6,511 nt of DNA from the NCBI GenBank assembly GCA_027296045.1, contig JAPUJS010000620.1, positions 1 to 6,511 of the forward strand. The letters run 5' to 3'. Made by a program: the position numbers and the translations under genes. The first letter of the stretch is position 1. Every line of letters starts with the position of its first letter. This stretch comes from a bacterium. GTDB taxonomy: Bacteria; Latescibacterota; UBA2968. This document shows, one piece after another, positions 1 through 5,974 of this stretch. The notes under the pieces are model-generated. The model was not told where the DNA came from, searched no databases, and was given only the letters and a program-made list of their open reading frames with translations.

Positions 1-747
1 CAGATTGACCGAGGGGTGGTTCATCTGGCTTTGGACGGCTTCGATTTCTTCCGATTCAGAAGGGCCGCCGGAAAACATGATGGGGAAACCCTGTTCGGCA
101 ATGTGGTCGGCCACTTTTGCCCAGCGATCGGGTTGCCAGGATTTTTCCGGGCGTCTGGAGACGGCCCCGAGGACGACGGGTGGTTCGGTGTCTTTTAGGA
201 GTTGATCGACATAATTTTCGTCTTCGGGGGTCGGGAAGATTTGAAACGTCGGTTGAATTTGGGGTGTATTGGGATCGACGGATGTGATCAGTGCATACCC
301 CAAATCGTGGTAGTTGTCCACAATGTGTCGGTCGGTGCTGTACGATACGGTTTGCGTCCAGGCCCACCGGGATTTGGCAACATCAAAGCCCCATCGCTGT
401 TTTCCTTTGCACAACCGGGAGAAAGACGCGGCTTTGGCAGCGACCCGGAAGTTGAGGATGTGGTCGAAGTTTTGCCTCCGTAGTTCCTGCAGAGTTTTCA
501 GGAGGGTTTTCCAGGAGGTGTGGTGACCGATCCAGGGGAAGTCGCAGACGATGATCTCGTCGGGATTGGGATTGCCGTCTAAAACGGCAGCCGACCACGA
601 GCCAACCAGGATGGTGATATGTGCGTTGGGAAGGGCCTGTCTGACCGCGTGGAGGGTCGGTGTGGTCAGGATGAGGTCGCCGATGTGGTCGGGGCGAAGG
701 AGGAGGATTTTGAGTCGGTCGTTGGAACCGGTCGTTTTTCCGGCCAT
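1..747 (-). CDS. GT9-family glycosyltransferase (heptosyltransferase-like), C-terminus cut by window edge
   Basis: The frame is open from an ATG at 747-745 to the left edge: 249 codons with no stop. The N-terminus has the ADP-heptose:LPS heptosyltransferase signature, with a beta strand (residues 12-17) followed by RPDHIGDLILTTP (residues 18-30) and a GNP..DE.I..D segment near residues 58-69. Around residue 191 the second Rossmann half begins, with a strand VVLGAVS, then W-x-P-D-RWAKVADHI (204-216) and the FSGGPSE loop (225-231). Family members usually have about 340 residues, so roughly the last quarter is missing. Known members are cytoplasmic and transfer heptose or another sugar from a nucleotide donor to lipid A core or another lipid-linked acceptor; the donor cannot be read here. 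The start codon shares one base with the stop of the upstream gene (TAATG), and no Shine-Dalgarno sequence precedes it, which suggests termination-reinitiation coupling. Confidence 0.9.
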   Translation of the reverse strand, partial: MAGKTTGSNDRLKILLLRPDHIGDLILTTPTLHAVRQALPNAHITILVGSWSAAVLDGNPNPDEIIVCDFPWIGHHTSWKTLLKTLQELRRQNFDHILNFRVAAKAASFSRLCKGKQRWGFDVAKSRWAWTQTVSYSTDRHIVDNYHDLGYALITSVDPNTPQIQPTFQIFPTPEDENYVDQLLKDTEPPVVLGAVSRRPEKSWQPDRWAKVADHIAEQGFPIMFSGGPSESEEIEAVQSQMNHPSVNL

Positions 748-2312
748 TATGGTGTGTGAACGAATTTCAGGATGAAGGTGTTGGAGTTGGGGATCTGGCG
801 CAGGAGTTGAAATCGGTTTTTGTTGGCGTTGACGGCTGGAACGAGGTAGCGGGGTGTGGAAGAAAAACCGAGCTGATCGACCACGACGATGTCGACGCCT
901 TTTTGTTCAAAATCTTGAATGACGCCATCGGGTGTTTCCCAAACATAGCCCGTGGTTTTCCGATTGGCCGTGGCATTCATCAGGAAGGGTTTGCGACAGG
1001 CAATTTTGACATCGTCCCGGGTGTTCTGGCGAATCCAATCGCCGGCCTGGAAGTAGGATTTCCAGTTGGGTGGGAAGCTGCCATTGCGTTCGGAGAGACG
1101 TTGGGTTGCCTGGATGTTTGAAAGGAGGGTCAAGAGTAGTAGGACGATCAAAATTGCTCGGGTGGGCAGTCCGGACACTCGTTCGGAAAGTTGATGTAGG
1201 AGGTGAACGGCACTCTTGAAAATCAGATACAGAAAGATGGGAATGGCAGGGAGGAGGAAGCGGATATCGGACCAGACCTGGGGCCAGAGGAGGTGCAGGC
1301 CGAGGTGGCAGGTGAGGTAGACGGCAGGGAGTCTGGCATTTTTGATTCCGTGAAAGAGGGCGTGAAGCAGCAAGGCGGATACGATGAGTCCCAGAGGCCA
1401 GTTGAAATCGGTGATCCAGGAGGGGACGAAGATTCCGGGTATGACGTGCAGGAAATAGATTTGTAGATTGGTTGCGATGCGTTCAATCAGGGTTGGAAGG
1501 GTCAACAGACCTTCGTCGGGGCGATAGGGGTTGATGCTTAAGAGCTGGTTGACGTAATCGGCGCTTCCTAAAGAAGCGTTGCGAAGCGTCCAGGGGAGGG
1601 CCAGGAGCAGGCAACCGCCTGCAAGGATGCCTGTTTCTTTGTATTGTTTGCGGAGAAGAAAATAGAGGATGCCTGTGCCGACCAGGACAACACCAGCCGT
1701 TCGAATATAATAGGTAGCCATGATGGCGAAGATGCCGATGATGAGGTTTCGTAGTTTCGGCTGATCCCCTGCTTTTTTTAGCAGGAGGAGGGCCATGAGA
1801 GACGCCGTGAGATAAGGGATTTCGGACATGACCTGATGGGAGAAGTCGAGGAGGGGGGGGGAGAGCAGGCAAATGAGGCAGACAGAAAGTGCGAGGGGCG
1901 GAGATTCATAGGTACGAATGAATTTATAGATGAGTGGGATGGAGAGGGCATAGAGCAGACAGATCAGGCCTTTCAAAGCTGTCAGGCTGCCCGGGATCAG
2001 GAGGTGAACGATGGCCAGGAGGACCGGGAATCCGAAGGGGTATTTGGTGTGGGGCGTGGGTTCGTCGCCCAGTGTTTCAGACAATCCGTGACCGGCTGCA
2101 AGAGAACGGCCCAGGTTGATAAATTGGGCATTGTCCCCGCTCAGGGAGAGATTGCCGTCGAAGAGGAGGAAGGCCATGAGTAGGCCAAGCAGGGCAAGGG
2201 CGGGTAAAAACCAGGGGGCAGATTCAATCTGCTGAAAGGAGATTTGGGTGCGCGGACGATCGGGCGCTTGTTTGGACGCTTTTTGGGTTTGCCGACGCCG
2301 TTTTTTGGCCAT
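747..2312 (-). CDS. GT39/PMT-like GT-C membrane glycosyltransferase
   Basis: The product has 521 residues. It has a very basic cytoplasmic N-terminus (residues 1-22), a first membrane helix at about 33-51, and then a periplasmic loop with SGDNAQFINLGRSLAAGHG (58-76). D60 sits where GT-C enzymes of the PMT/ArnT class carry the catalytic Asp. Also typical are YPFGFPVLLA (91-100), MSEIPYL (162-168), YIRTAGVVL (202-210) and RFLLPAIPIF (351-360). About ten hydrophobic helices are followed by a soluble C-terminal domain (about 410-521). Family members use polyprenyl-phosphate sugars on the periplasmic face of the inner membrane to modify lipid A, glycans or proteins; the acceptor here is unknown. 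The ATG is preceded by a purine-rich GAGGGGGG about 9 bases upstream. The gene follows the GT4 gene by 57 bases and overlaps the GT9 start. A C9 run in the coding strand (1853-1861, codons for S151-L154) is a candidate slippage site. Confidence 0.87.
   Translation of the reverse strand: MAKKRRRQTQKASKQAPDRPRTQISFQQIESAPWFLPALALLGLLMAFLLFDGNLSLSGDNAQFINLGRSLAAGHGLSETLGDEPTPHTKYPFGFPVLLAIVHLLIPGSLTALKGLICLLYALSIPLIYKFIRTYESPPLALSVCLICLLSPPLLDFSHQVMSEIPYLTASLMALLLLKKAGDQPKLRNLIIGIFAIMATYYIRTAGVVLVGTGILYFLLRKQYKETGILAGGCLLLALPWTLRNASLGSADYVNQLLSINPYRPDEGLLTLPTLIERIATNLQIYFLHVIPGIFVPSWITDFNWPLGLIVSALLLHALFHGIKNARLPAVYLTCHLGLHLLWPQVWSDIRFLLPAIPIFLYLIFKSAVHLLHQLSERVSGLPTRAILIVLLLLTLLSNIQATQRLSERNGSFPPNWKSYFQAGDWIRQNTRDDVKIACRKPFLMNATANRKTTGYVWETPDGVIQDFEQKGVDIVVVDQLGFSSTPRYLVPAVNANKNRFQLLRQIPNSNTFILKFVHTP
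1853..1861 (-). repeat. C9 homopolymer inside the GT-C glycosyltransferase gene
   Basis: Nine consecutive G on the plus strand, read as nine C in the coding strand across Ser-Pro-Pro-Leu codons of the GT39-like gene. It is the longest G/C homopolymer I see in the window. Tracts of this kind in surface-glycan genes of some pathogens vary in length and switch the gene on and off. A gain or loss of one base here would truncate the protein after about 150 of 521 residues plus an out-of-frame tail. As given, the frame is intact. Confidence 0.6.
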
Positions 2313-2331
2313 AGATTATTCCCCCCTCTGC

Positions 2332-2366
2332 CCAAGTTCTGGGTTCTTGCAACTCGGAACTTGGAA
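2332..2366. repeat. Degenerate heptad tandem repeat with inverted repeat, intergenic
   Basis: Between the GT4 and GT-C genes, the plus strand reads as five 7-base units. The last three are CTTGCAA (2346-2352), CTCGGAA (2353-2359) and CTTGGAA (2360-2366). The first two (2332-2338, 2339-2345) resemble the same unit inverted. As a result CCAAGTTC (2332-2339) pairs with GAACTTGG (2357-2364). With two G-U pairs the plus-strand copy could fold into a 14-pair hairpin with a 5-base loop; the minus-strand transcript would have A-C mismatches at those two points. No T run follows on either side, so a classical terminator is unlikely. It lies 20 bases upstream of the GT-C start. Confidence 0.55.
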
Positions 2367-2369
2367 CGC

Positions 2370-3326
2370 TTACTTCATCACCTTTTCAAATACCTCTTCA
2401 TACTGGCTTGCGACGAGCCGATAGTCGGTTTTGGCCATGACATTTTCGCGGCCTTTACGGCCGATCTCAGGATCGACGGGGGTGCTGGTGAGGTTGAGGA
2501 TGCGTTCGGCAAAAAGGCCGGTATCGTAGCAGGGGATCAGGAAACCGCTTTTTTCGTGTTCGATGACTTCGTGGAGCGATTCGAGATCGAAAGCGACAAT
2601 GTTGCGTCCCAGGGCCATTGCGCCCAAAAGCGAGTGTGGAATCAGGTTAAAGGTGGTGGTGATGACCACACATCGGGCACGGGCCTGATAGTCGGGCATT
2701 TCATTTTGGGGCACGGATCGGGTGGAGATATTTGGGAAATCGTCGGGATTGATTTCGGGATTCACGCCCAGGAATTCAAAATGTACTTCGGGGTCTTTCT
2801 GGTAGACCTTGTCCATGATGGGAACCAGATATTCCCAACCCATAATGGGACGTGAGGGGAAGTGGTTGCCAACGACCAGGACCCGTTTGGGGTCGGGGTC
2901 TTCTTTCCGAAGGGTGAAGATGTCTCCATCGACAGGACAGTAGATGACGTCGGAGTCCATGTTCCAATGTTCCATCAGGTATTTGCGGCCGAATTCACAC
3001 ACGCTGACCTGGTGGGCAAATTTGTAGACCGTACCGGCGAGACGTTTGGTGGAAGGTACCCACCAGTGGGTGAGTACGATAGGGATGCCGGGTTTGAATT
3101 TTTTCCACTTATACTTGAGGGCCTGGCCTACATCCTGAGGGGAACCGACCCAAATGATGTCGGGATCTTTGGGCCATTCTCGTATCACGCCTTCGGCCAC
3201 GGGCGCTCTTTCTTCATCCCACTGGGTGACGCCTTCTGTTAGATAGACTTCATGGCCGCGGGCGACCCACTCTCGGAGCAGCGATTCCTGGACGCCTTCG
3301 TGGCAGGCGTAGACCTGAATTTTCAT
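2370..3326 (-). CDS. GT4-like (GT-B fold) glycosyltransferase with degenerate EX7E motif
   Basis: The product has 318 residues, close to the short end for GT4 enzymes, with no signal peptide or membrane segment. It starts MKIQVYACHEG, a first Rossmann strand followed by a short acceptor-side domain to about residue 140. The second domain begins with the strand RVLVVGNHFPSRP (148-160) and continues through FEFLGV (183-188), STRSVPQNEMPDYQARARCVV (about 201-221), IPHSLLGAMALGRNIVAFD (229-247) and a C-terminal helix. GT4 enzymes normally have E-x7-E in the segment before AMA.G; here those positions are N227 and G235, so the sugar-nucleotide contact is altered or the protein may not be catalytic. 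It probably acts in the cytoplasm on a lipid-linked glycan. The ATG is preceded by AAGGA about 9 bases upstream. A strong sigma70-like promoter lies about 50 bases upstream, so this gene probably heads the transcription unit GT4, GT-C, GT9. Confidence 0.85.
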   Translation of the reverse strand: MKIQVYACHEGVQESLLREWVARGHEVYLTEGVTQWDEERAPVAEGVIREWPKDPDIIWVGSPQDVGQALKYKWKKFKPGIPIVLTHWWVPSTKRLAGTVYKFAHQVSVCEFGRKYLMEHWNMDSDVIYCPVDGDIFTLRKEDPDPKRVLVVGNHFPSRPIMGWEYLVPIMDKVYQKDPEVHFEFLGVNPEINPDDFPNISTRSVPQNEMPDYQARARCVVITTTFNLIPHSLLGAMALGRNIVAFDLESLHEVIEHEKSGFLIPCYDTGLFAERILNLTSTPVDPEIGRKGRENVMAKTDYRLVASQYEEVFEKVMK

Positions 3327-3377
3327 GAGATGTGTTCCTTGTTGTGCTTATTTTTTCTTGTTTTCGGATGGCATATG

Positions 3378-3406
3378 AATATAGGGTTTTGGCCTCAAAA
3401 GGTCAA
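3378..3406 (-). promoter_or_regulatory. Sigma70-type promoter for the GT4/GT-C/GT9 operon
   Basis: On the minus strand TTGACC (3406-3401) and TATATT (3383-3378) are separated by exactly 17 bases. Each hexamer differs from consensus at one position. Transcription would start near 3371, giving a leader of about 45 bases with the ribosome binding site AAGGA before the ATG at 3326. This is the only near-consensus promoter I found in the window, and it lies at the boundary where the glycan genes resume after the channel gene. Confidence 0.6.
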
Positions 3407-3442
3407 CGGAGTTGCTTGCGAAATCGAGGAAAACAGGCAGGC

Positions 3443-3456
3443 CTCCAAGCTTCCAG
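3443..3456. repeat. Two further heptad units in the intergenic region
   Basis: The minus strand reads CTGGAAG (3456-3450) then CTTGGAG (3449-3443). These are two adjacent 7-base units of the same CTTGGAA family as those at 2332-2366. They lie just downstream of the point where phosphatase homology ends (3467). Two units alone would be weak evidence; the match with the other gap makes a shared repeat family plausible. Confidence 0.35.
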
Positions 3457-3466
3457 GACAGCGAGA

Positions 3467-3625
3467 TTGCGCGAGCGCCCGGGCCCACAAGCGCGACTCG
3501 AACCCGTCACTGGCGCCGTCCACAGTCACCACGCTCCGGGCCGCCTCGTCGTACATCCAGGCGTCTTCGTACTCCTCCGGCCGGCTCCCCGCTTTCGGGA
3601 AGAAGCGAATGACCCAAAACCAGCC
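3467..3625 (-). pseudogene. Remnant of a PP2C-like protein phosphatase (N-terminal fragment)
   Basis: Read on the minus strand from 3613, a 49-codon stretch resembles the start of bacterial PP2C-type phosphatases. It has RFFPKAGSRPEEYEDAW, followed after 9 residues by VVTVDGASDGFESRLWARAL. The EYEDA and DGAS elements correspond to the metal-binding acidic segments of that family, and the wording F.ES.LWAR is typical of one bacterial subgroup. No ATG, GTG or TTG start is available at the proper place, since upstream the frame runs into the terminator hairpin. After residue 49 the similarity stops, and the frame ends at a TGA (3397-3395). Intact members have well over 200 residues, so this is a fragment truncated at both ends. 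It is visibly more GC-rich than the flanking DNA. The identification is from memory of the motif and was not searched. Confidence 0.55.
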
Positions 3626-3655
3626 AACCCCGGGGTGGCCAGAGCTGGCTGGTTT
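3617..3655 (-). terminator. Possible rho-independent terminator of the channel gene
   Basis: A perfect 10-base inverted repeat, AAACCAGCCA (minus strand 3655-3646) and TGGCTGGTTT (3626-3617), encloses a 19-base loop that also contains the self-complementary ACCCCGGGGT. On the minus strand the 3' arm ends in TTTT (3619-3616), followed by GGG. The stem begins 29 bases after the stop of the pLGIC-like gene. The short T tract and large loop make it a moderate candidate; position and stem strength argue for it. Confidence 0.45.
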
Positions 3656-3684
3656 GATCGTTCCGGGAATGCGTTTTTTAGCTG

Positions 3685-4803
3685 TTACCGAAAGTAAATC
3701 CAGGTGATGACGGCCAGAAAGCCGAGAAAGACCGGCCAGAAAAGCATCTTGGGAATTCGATTGTCATTCCCGTGAAAAAAATCGTTTCTATTTTTTATGC
3801 AGTCAATGGACAACAAATAGGCATTTAAGGCAGTCGCCAGAATCGCAATATAGGTCAGGAGATAGAAAAATTCGAGGTAGACAATGCCCGAGCTGGAAAA
3901 TTGCTGCCGCAGCTGGATATGCGCCAGCAAGATGATAAAGAAAAGGGCCGAACAGGTGCCAATCGCGCCCGATGTGCTGAAGCCGAAGATGCCGGCTTTC
4001 TCCCGATCGGCCGTGGCGGTCATCAATATCGAAAACAGCAGCAGCGCCACAATCAGACAGGGCACCAGATGGATGATGAATGCATTGTGAAATTTGCGCT
4101 TGACGACGATGTTGAAATACAATTCTGGAAAATGGGCCTGCCCGATGTAGTTCGGGATGCCGAAATTGGTGTCGTAAGATTCGTATTGATAATAAAAATA
4201 GGTTTCGTCAATGACCCATCCGCCCGGCACGATCTCCGTATCCAGCCCAAAAGCCAGGCCCGGCGCTGTGGCCCCGAGCGTGTAGGCTTCGAGATCGGGG
4301 GTGAGCACCACATCCTTGTCGAATTCTTTGTACCACAGGAGTATCCAGATGTCCTGCTGGTCCAGCGGATATTTCGAATAGTTGAAGGGCTGACGCAGGG
4401 TGACATCGAAAAACCAGCCCTTCACCTCGACATCGCCCTCCATATGCCTGTACGCCTCGGATACAAGGGTATTGTTGGAAAAGACCTGCTCGGGGAAGAC
4501 GAACCCCCGGGAGGAGTCGGGCACATCCGGGGTGTATTTTTGCCAGATGTAGCCTGTGATGTTGACATCGCTGGCGTTGATAAATTTCAAGGATTGGATG
4601 TAGACGCCGGTGGGAATATATCGGCGGGATGGGGAAGCGGCCTTCTCTGCGGAACTCAGGAAAGAATCGACCTGGGCGGGTGTGGACAATTGCTTGCTGT
4701 GTGGGGTGTACGTTGCGACTTCTCGATACCAAAAGAAAATAATGATGCCGATCGGGATCAGGCAGAAGAGAAAGACGAGACGCCACCAGACACGTTCATG
4801 CAT
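3685..4803 (-). CDS. Pentameric ligand-gated ion channel-like (pLGIC, Cys-loop superfamily) membrane protein
   Basis: The product has 372 residues. An N-terminal hydrophobic segment (9-25) is a signal peptide or anchor. Residues 26-237 form a beta-rich ectodomain, and four membrane helices follow at about 239-262 (M1), 274-295 (M2), 309-332 (M3) and 352-370 (M4). The ectodomain has IPTGVYIQSLKF (63-74), ITGYIWQKY (82-90) and, at the place of the Cys/Pro loop, F-x4-YPLDQQDIW (140-153), where P146, D148 and Q150 match the PxDxQ hallmark. There are no ectodomain cysteines, as in prokaryotic members. M1 carries the conserved proline (P248), preceded by KRKFHNAF. The M2-M3 linker LRQQFSSSGIVYLEFFYL resembles the family's linker. 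The protein should sit in the inner membrane with a periplasmic sensor domain. Ligand and ion selectivity cannot be read. An in-frame TGA just upstream fixes the ATG at 4803, and GGAG lies 11 bases before it. Gaps on both sides suggest its own transcription unit. The alternative is a non-channel membrane protein with the same fold. Confidence 0.75.
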   Translation of the reverse strand: MHERVWWRLVFLFCLIPIGIIIFFWYREVATYTPHSKQLSTPAQVDSFLSSAEKAASPSRRYIPTGVYIQSLKFINASDVNITGYIWQKYTPDVPDSSRGFVFPEQVFSNNTLVSEAYRHMEGDVEVKGWFFDVTLRQPFNYSKYPLDQQDIWILLWYKEFDKDVVLTPDLEAYTLGATAPGLAFGLDTEIVPGGWVIDETYFYYQYESYDTNFGIPNYIGQAHFPELYFNIVVKRKFHNAFIIHLVPCLIVALLLFSILMTATADREKAGIFGFSTSGAIGTCSALFFIILLAHIQLRQQFSSSGIVYLEFFYLLTYIAILATALNAYLLSIDCIKNRNDFFHGNDNRIPKMLFWPVFLGFLAVITWIYFR

Positions 4804-4951
4804 AATTCACCACTCTCCACATCGACGACATATGCGCTCCACGTGATTTTCCTGGCTTACTCAAACTGCGAAAATTCTCATTGACTTTGAACCAGTACAC
4901 CGCTTCAACGGGCGTTTAATGAGATATTCAGCCATGATTTCACCCTAATGA
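4804..4951 (-). other. Gap between GT4 and channel gene, with a possible 24-codon ORF
   Basis: A minus-strand ORF at 4935-4861 starts ATG 16 bases after the GT4 stop, has AGGGTGA as a possible ribosome binding site, and encodes MAEYLIKRPLKRCTGSKSMR plus IFAV. It is unrecognised and could be chance. Its end (ATGAGAATTTTCGCAGTTTGA) looks like the first codons of a GT4-type gene (compare MKIGVFAY and MKIQVYAC nearby) that hit a stop at once, so a gene remnant is possible. I see no near-consensus promoter for the channel gene; TTGAAG at 4901-4896 lacks a good partner hexamer. Confidence 0.25.
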
Positions 4952-5974
4952 TCATTCGATAAACCCCGCTCCCCGGTAGGCCTCTTCCAGGCGTCGGCCG
5001 ACATTATCCCATAAGAAAGTATCGCGAGCGTATTGTTCGGCACCTTCGGGTAGATCGGTTTCATAGGCGTGGACGATTGCCTCCTTCATATCTTTGATGG
5101 AGTAGGGGTTGAGGTAGGTGACGTAATTTTTGAAGGTTTCCTGTGTGGTGCCGCCGGTGGTGATGGCGACTTTGGTGCCGGCAAGGAGGGCTTCCATTGC
5201 GACCATACAGGGATATTCGTAGAAGCTGGGCACGACCAGGGTGTTGGCGGCGGCAAAGGCCGAGGCCAGGAGGCCTTCTTCGGGTTTGAGGTAGTCGATA
5301 AACAGGGTCTTGGGGGATGCTTCTTTCCTGCACTGTTCCAGATAGGCTTCGGCACCTGTGATGGGGCTTCCGACAAACACGACGGGCAGATCGGTGTCTT
5401 TGAGGGCACGGATCAGGCCGAGTTGATTTTTCTGGCGGGGGTCGAATCGGCCGATACAGAGGAGGTAGTTGTCGATCTCATATCGTTCGACAAAAGGTTT
5501 TGGGCTGGCACCTACAAAGCGATTGTCTACGCCGCAAGGGACAATCGCCATTTTTTTTGTATCGCACCCATACAGATCGGCAAGGAGTTGCTTTTCGCCT
5601 TCGGCGTTGGGCAAGACGAGGTCGGCCAGTTGGAGCATCAATCGGATGAGGGCGGGCGGGGGTTTGACAAAGGGGATACGGCTGAGCCATTTGCGGGACA
5701 ATCGCTGAGACCGGGGCCGGTTGGGCAGCCAGTACATAGTGGTGAGGGCCAGTTTTTTGCCTTCGTCTTTGACGGTTTGGAACCAATCGTAATTGCCATA
5801 GCCCAGGCCAAAGTGGTGGATGAGGTCGAAGTCCTTAAGGCGGTGGACCCAGGGGTCGAATCGTTCGACGTCGTGCCCGGTCTTTTTCAAATACTCATAG
5901 GTTTTGGTGAGGGTGACCATGCCGCCGCCGGGGTCCTGGACCATAGTGGGATAGGCAAAGACGCCGATTTTCAT
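4952..5974 (-). CDS. GT4 family glycosyltransferase
   Basis: The product has 340 residues, soluble, with two Rossmann domains of the GT-B fold. The N-terminal domain starts MKIGVFAYPTMVQDPGGGMV, with a glycine-rich acceptor-side loop at 16-18, and contains FDLIHHFG (49-56) and ADLVLPNAEGEKQLL (117-131), which is typical of the domain boundary in GT4 enzymes. The C-terminal domain has IVPCGVDNRFV (144-154), then LLCIGRFDPRQKNQLGLIRA (171-190) with the nucleotide-phosphate contacts R176 and K182. It also has FYEYPCMVAMEALLAGTKV (251-269) with an intact EX7E (E253, E261), and GGTTQE (274-279). It should transfer a sugar from a nucleotide donor to a lipid-linked or surface glycan precursor in the cytoplasm. 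The ATG overlaps the flippase stop as ATGA and is preceded by GAGG with 7 bases spacing, so the two genes are translationally coupled. An A8 run lies at codons 139-142 (5551-5558). Confidence 0.93.
   Translation of the reverse strand: MKIGVFAYPTMVQDPGGGMVTLTKTYEYLKKTGHDVERFDPWVHRLKDFDLIHHFGLGYGNYDWFQTVKDEGKKLALTTMYWLPNRPRSQRLSRKWLSRIPFVKPPPALIRLMLQLADLVLPNAEGEKQLLADLYGCDTKKMAIVPCGVDNRFVGASPKPFVERYEIDNYLLCIGRFDPRQKNQLGLIRALKDTDLPVVFVGSPITGAEAYLEQCRKEASPKTLFIDYLKPEEGLLASAFAAANTLVVPSFYEYPCMVAMEALLAGTKVAITTGGTTQETFKNYVTYLNPYSIKDMKEAIVHAYETDLPEGAEQYARDTFLWDNVGRRLEEAYRGAGFIE

Larger units (their letters stand above)
3327..3684. other. 358-base intergenic region between channel gene and GT4 gene
   Basis: In minus-strand order this gap holds the terminator-like hairpin, the PP2C-like fragment, two heptad repeats, the sigma70-type promoter and the GT4 ribosome binding site. 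I find no tRNA, no intact gene and no insertion-sequence ends. The central part (about 3460-3600) is clearly more GC-rich than the rest of the window, while 3330-3400 is AT-rich as expected for a promoter. Confidence 0.6.

Noticed and set aside
2244..2855. Plus-strand ORF (203 codons) spanning the GT4/GT-C junction
   Set aside because: It crosses two real genes and the repeat region in antisense and has no recognisable motif.
3493..3510. tRNA T-arm-like GGTTCGAGTC on the minus strand
   Set aside because: The bases flanking the TTCGAGT loop do not pair into a 5-base stem, and no acceptor, D or anticodon arm is present. It lies within the PP2C-like reading frame.
3901..4884. Plus-strand ORF (327 codons) opposite the channel gene
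   Set aside because: No recognisable domain, and the minus-strand frame has clear membrane helices and family motifs. It is treated as a shadow.
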